From an uncultured Gemmobacter sp. (lineage in GTDB: Bacteria > Pseudomonadota > Alphaproteobacteria > Rhodobacterales > Rhodobacteraceae): a stretch of 7,419 nt of DNA. The notes under the pieces were generated by a model. It was not told where the DNA came from and made no database searches. It saw only the letters and a program-made list of their open reading frames with translations. The stretch lies in NCBI GenBank assembly GCA_937983495.1, contig CALKAA010000265.1, forward strand, positions 1-7,419, written 5' to 3'. Every line of letters begins with the position of its first letter. Positions within the stretch are counted from its first letter, which is position 1. The translations under genes were made by a program, and so were the position numbers. This document shows positions 5,262-7,419 of this stretch, piece after piece.

Positions 5262-7082
5262 ATGACCGCCGCCCCCCAGACTGTGCAGACCATACAGCCT
5301 GTACAGCCCCTGCAAGCCCTGCTCTGGCCCGAACATGGCATCTGCACCGAAACCGAACTCTACATGCGCCTGACTGGCGCCGCCTTTTTCGATGAGGCCG
5401 GGGCCAAGGGCCCACAGATCGAATTCGGCCTCGGCGGGCAGGCGAAATTCGACACGGCCACCAACCTGTTCAATTTCGAGAAATGGCGGGTGTTCTGCGG
5501 GCTTTCCGATCTGGGGCTCAGCCTCTCGGGGGCGGGGCGCTTTGAACTCATCGTCACTCTGACCGAGCTGGAGCGCTCGGGCGAGCGGCTGATGAACCGG
5601 ATGATCGAGCTGCTGCCCGGCCAGCCGCTGCGGATCAGCCTGACCGATCGGCTGCCCGCCGCGGGCAAGGGGCTGCTCAGCTTCACCTTGCGCGCCGCAG
5701 GCCCCGACCGGCTGGAGGGCGCGGTCTGGGATACACTGGAGGCCCCGAAACGCGCCCCCAAACTGGCGCTGTCGATCACCACCTTCAAACGCGAGGCGGC
5801 GGTGCAGGCCAGCGTGGCCCGCTTCAACACCTTCATGCACACCACGCCGCTGGCCGAAAAGCTGCATCTTTTCGTGGTCGATAATGGCCGCAGCGCCGAA
5901 ATTGCGCCCGGCCCCCATGTCACCCCGATCGGCAATGAAAACCTGGGCGGCTCGGGCGGCTTTGCCCGCGGGTTGATCGCCGCCGAAGAGGGCGGTTTCA
6001 GCCATTGCCTGTTCATGGATGATGACGCCTCGGTGCATATGGGCGCGCTGGAGCGGACCTGGGCCTTCCTCGCCTATGCCAGCGATCCGGCCACCGCCGT
6101 TTCGGGCAGCATGACCATGTCGAATTACCGCTGGACCCTGTGGGAAAACGCCGCGATCTTCGATCGCAGCTGCCGCCCGCGCTTCCTCGGCACCGATCTG
6201 CGCAAACCCGATGAGGTGGCGAAGATGGAGCTGACCGGCATCGGCACCGAGCCGCACAACCTTTATGGCGGCTGGTGGTTCTTTGCCTTCCCCATTGCCG
6301 AAACCGGGCCGCGTCCCTTCCCCTTCTTCGTGCGTGGCGATGATGTCAGCTTTTCGCTGGCCAACCGTTTCCGCATCGCCACCCTGCCCGGTGTGATCTG
6401 CTTCCAGGATGCCGATTTCGCCGACAAGGAATCGCTGCAAACCCTCTATCTCGATCTGCGCAGCCATATCGTGCATCACCTGGCGCTGCCCTCGATGGAG
6501 ATCGGCTGCTTCAAGACCCTCACCATTCCGGCCTGGTTCTTCCTGCGCAGCATGATGCAATGCCATTATGACACGCTGGCGGCGCTGAACCTTGCCACCG
6601 AAGACGTGCTGCGCGGCCCCGACTTCTTTGCCGAAAATGCCGATATGGCCGAACGCCGCGCCCGCATCGCCAAACTGCGCGTGAGCGAGGGCTATGCCCC
6701 GATCACCGGCCCCCTGCCGCGCGAGCGCCGCCGCTTCGATCCGCGCAGCAGCACTTTCTGGCGCATGGTGATGAAATATTCGCTGAACGGGCATCTGCTG
6801 CCCTTCTTCGGGCTTTGGGGCAATACGATCACCCTGCCCGGCAGCCTGCGCGGCCAGTTGCATCAGGTCTGGGGCGCTGCCCGCATCACCTATATCAGCG
6901 CCGATGGCCGCCAAAGTTTCACCGTGCGCCATTCCAAGGCCCGCGCCCTGAAACAGGGCCTGCGGATGACCTGCAACGGGCTGAAACTGGCCGGGCGCTA
7001 TCAAGGCCTGAAACGGGTCTGGCAAGAGGGCTATGCCCGCCTGGCCACCACCGAATTCTGGCGCAAGCGTCTGGGGGTGTAA
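5262..7082 (+). CDS. GlfT2-like family 2 glycosyltransferase, probable galactofuranosyltransferase
   Basis: This 606-residue protein resembles mycobacterial GlfT2 (637 residues), which polymerises galactofuranose from UDP-galactofuranose. Residues 20-165 form an N-terminal domain matching the GlfT2 beta-sandwich region (for example FDTATNLFNFEKW, 63-75). The GT-A domain starts at LALSITTFKR (168-177). It continues with VVDNGR (205-210), NLGGSGGFARG (227-237), the metal-binding FMDDD (251-255), YGGWWFFAFP (335-344) and the acidic pair GDD (359-361, candidate base Asp361). A helical C-terminal region follows. In GlfT2 a histidine (H396) also binds the metal. By my from-memory alignment this protein has Asp383 there, in CFQDADFADK, so donor or metal use may differ. 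There is no signal peptide or clear membrane helix, so it probably acts at the inner membrane face. It follows STF-B by 45 bases and ends 7 bases before the convergent mutase gene. The nearby glf supports the donor assignment. The linkage and acceptor are unknown. Confidence 0.85.
   Translation: MTAAPQTVQTIQPVQPLQALLWPEHGICTETELYMRLTGAAFFDEAGAKGPQIEFGLGGQAKFDTATNLFNFEKWRVFCGLSDLGLSLSGAGRFELIVTLTELERSGERLMNRMIELLPGQPLRISLTDRLPAAGKGLLSFTLRAAGPDRLEGAVWDTLEAPKRAPKLALSITTFKREAAVQASVARFNTFMHTTPLAEKLHLFVVDNGRSAEIAPGPHVTPIGNENLGGSGGFARGLIAAEEGGFSHCLFMDDDASVHMGALERTWAFLAYASDPATAVSGSMTMSNYRWTLWENAAIFDRSCRPRFLGTDLRKPDEVAKMELTGIGTEPHNLYGGWWFFAFPIAETGPRPFPFFVRGDDVSFSLANRFRIATLPGVICFQDADFADKESLQTLYLDLRSHIVHHLALPSMEIGCFKTLTIPAWFFLRSMMQCHYDTLAALNLATEDVLRGPDFFAENADMAERRARIAKLRVSEGYAPITGPLPRERRRFDPRSSTFWRMVMKYSLNGHLLPFFGLWGNTITLPGSLRGQLHQVWGAARITYISADGRQSFTVRHSKARALKQGLRMTCNGLKLAGRYQGLKRVWQEGYARLATTEFWRKRLGV
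5277..5321 (+). repeat. Five imperfect 9-base repeats encoding Gln every third residue
   Basis: Five consecutive 9-base units (CAGACTGTG, CAGACCATA, CAGCCTGTA, CAGCCCCTG, CAAGCCCTG) encode Q-T-V, Q-T-I, Q-P-V, Q-P-L and Q-A-L. Glutamine therefore stands at residues 6, 9, 12, 15 and 18 of the glycosyltransferase. The tract lies before its first recognisable domain and may be a flexible or low-complexity N-terminal extension. Confidence 0.7.
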
Positions 7083-7089
7083 GCCCTGT

Positions 7090-7419
7090 TCAGACCGCGT
7101 CCCCCGGCAAGGTCTCGCGCAGGCGGTCCAGCCCGGCGGCCAGCAGAGCGGCGGCGGCGGCGGGGGTTTCGGCCTCGGCGTAAAAGCGCAGTTCCGGCGC
7201 GTTGCCGGAGGGGCGCAGATGCACCACCCGCCCCGAAGCCAGCGTCAGGCGCAGCCCATCGGTCAGATCGCGGGCGGTGCCCGTTTCGCCCAGACGAGCC
7301 AGAAACGCCGCCAACGCGTCTGCATCTTCGGTAAGCCGGGTGACCAGCGCCGCCGAATGGGCGGTCGGCACCTCTTGCAGCCGGTCGGCCGCGGTGAAGC
7401 GGGCGGGCTCGGCGGCGAC
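7090..7419 (-). CDS. C-terminal part of a phosphomannomutase/phosphoglucomutase-family enzyme
   Basis: The last 109 residues of a minus-strand gene are visible, and the frame stays open to the right edge, so the start lies outside the window. The fragment begins VAAEPARFTAADRLQEVPT and carries the domain-4 phosphate-binding loop HLRPSGNAPELRFYAEAE, characteristic of alpha-D-phosphohexomutases. These enzymes interconvert hexose 6-phosphate and 1-phosphate through a phosphoserine. The active-site serine and metal loops are in the missing N-terminal part, so the substrate (mannose, glucose or glucosamine phosphate) cannot be settled. The DGLRLTLASGRVVHLRPSGN pattern looks most like alphaproteobacterial phosphomannomutases. 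It would feed nucleotide-sugar synthesis for the same glycan. It converges with the glycosyltransferase gene with only 7 bases between the two stop codons. A GTG at 7371 is in frame but is not the true start, since family similarity continues upstream of it. Confidence 0.85.
   Translation of the reverse strand, partial: VAAEPARFTAADRLQEVPTAHSAALVTRLTEDADALAAFLARLGETGTARDLTDGLRLTLASGRVVHLRPSGNAPELRFYAEAETPAAAAALLAAGLDRLRETLPGDAV

Noticed and set aside
5037..7025. A 662-codon open frame on the minus strand, longer than the glycosyltransferase gene it overlaps
   Set aside because: It lies antisense to a gene with clear GlfT2-like motifs. Its translation is low-complexity (rich in Gly, Ala, Gln, His) with no recognisable domain, as expected for a frame kept open by GC-rich codon bias.

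Overview
The window is uniformly GC-rich, with C or G at most third codon positions. Its proteins look like those of Rhodobacteraceae (Alphaproteobacteria, Paracoccus/Rhodobacter-like); this assignment comes from composition and protein style, not from a marker gene. There are no RNA genes, insertion sequences, CRISPR arrays or phage genes. The content is a piece of a surface-polysaccharide or glycoconjugate locus.

Layout: (1) 1-138, the C-terminal end of an unrecognised + strand gene. (2) 171-1310, minus strand, a P-loop sulfotransferase-like protein (STF-A). (3) 1311-1540, a divergent intergenic region with a possible promoter for the next gene. (4) 1541-2692, plus strand, UDP-galactopyranose mutase (glf). 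(5) a short gap with a GC-rich hairpin between convergent genes. (6) 2749-3915, minus strand, UDP-glucose 6-dehydrogenase (ugd). (7) 3916-4094, a second divergent intergenic region. (8) 4095-5216, plus strand, a second sulfotransferase-like protein (STF-B), homologous to STF-A. (9) 5262-7082, plus strand, a GlfT2-like galactofuranosyltransferase candidate, probably co-transcribed with STF-B. (10) 7090 to the window end, minus strand, the C-terminal part of a phosphomannomutase/phosphoglucomutase-family enzyme. No gap between genes exceeds 230 bases.

How the genes could work together: Glf would convert UDP-galactopyranose to UDP-galactofuranose, and the GlfT2-like enzyme could transfer galactofuranose to a glycan. 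Ugd would supply UDP-glucuronate, and the hexose-phosphate mutase would feed sugar-1-phosphates into nucleotide-sugar synthesis. The two sulfotransferase-like proteins could add sulfate to the product. The simplest reading is a biosynthetic locus for an acidic, galactofuranose-containing and possibly sulfated surface glycan. The glf and ugd functions are well supported. The glycosyltransferase donor is inferred from resemblance to mycobacterial GlfT2, and the sulfation is inferred from P-loop motifs only. No polymerase, flippase, exporter or initiating transferase lies in the window.

The most interesting points are the pairing of galactofuranose genes with two homologous sulfotransferase-like genes, the apparent replacement of the GlfT2 metal-binding histidine in the glycosyltransferase, and the repeated switching of gene orientation, which divides the locus into several transcription units.
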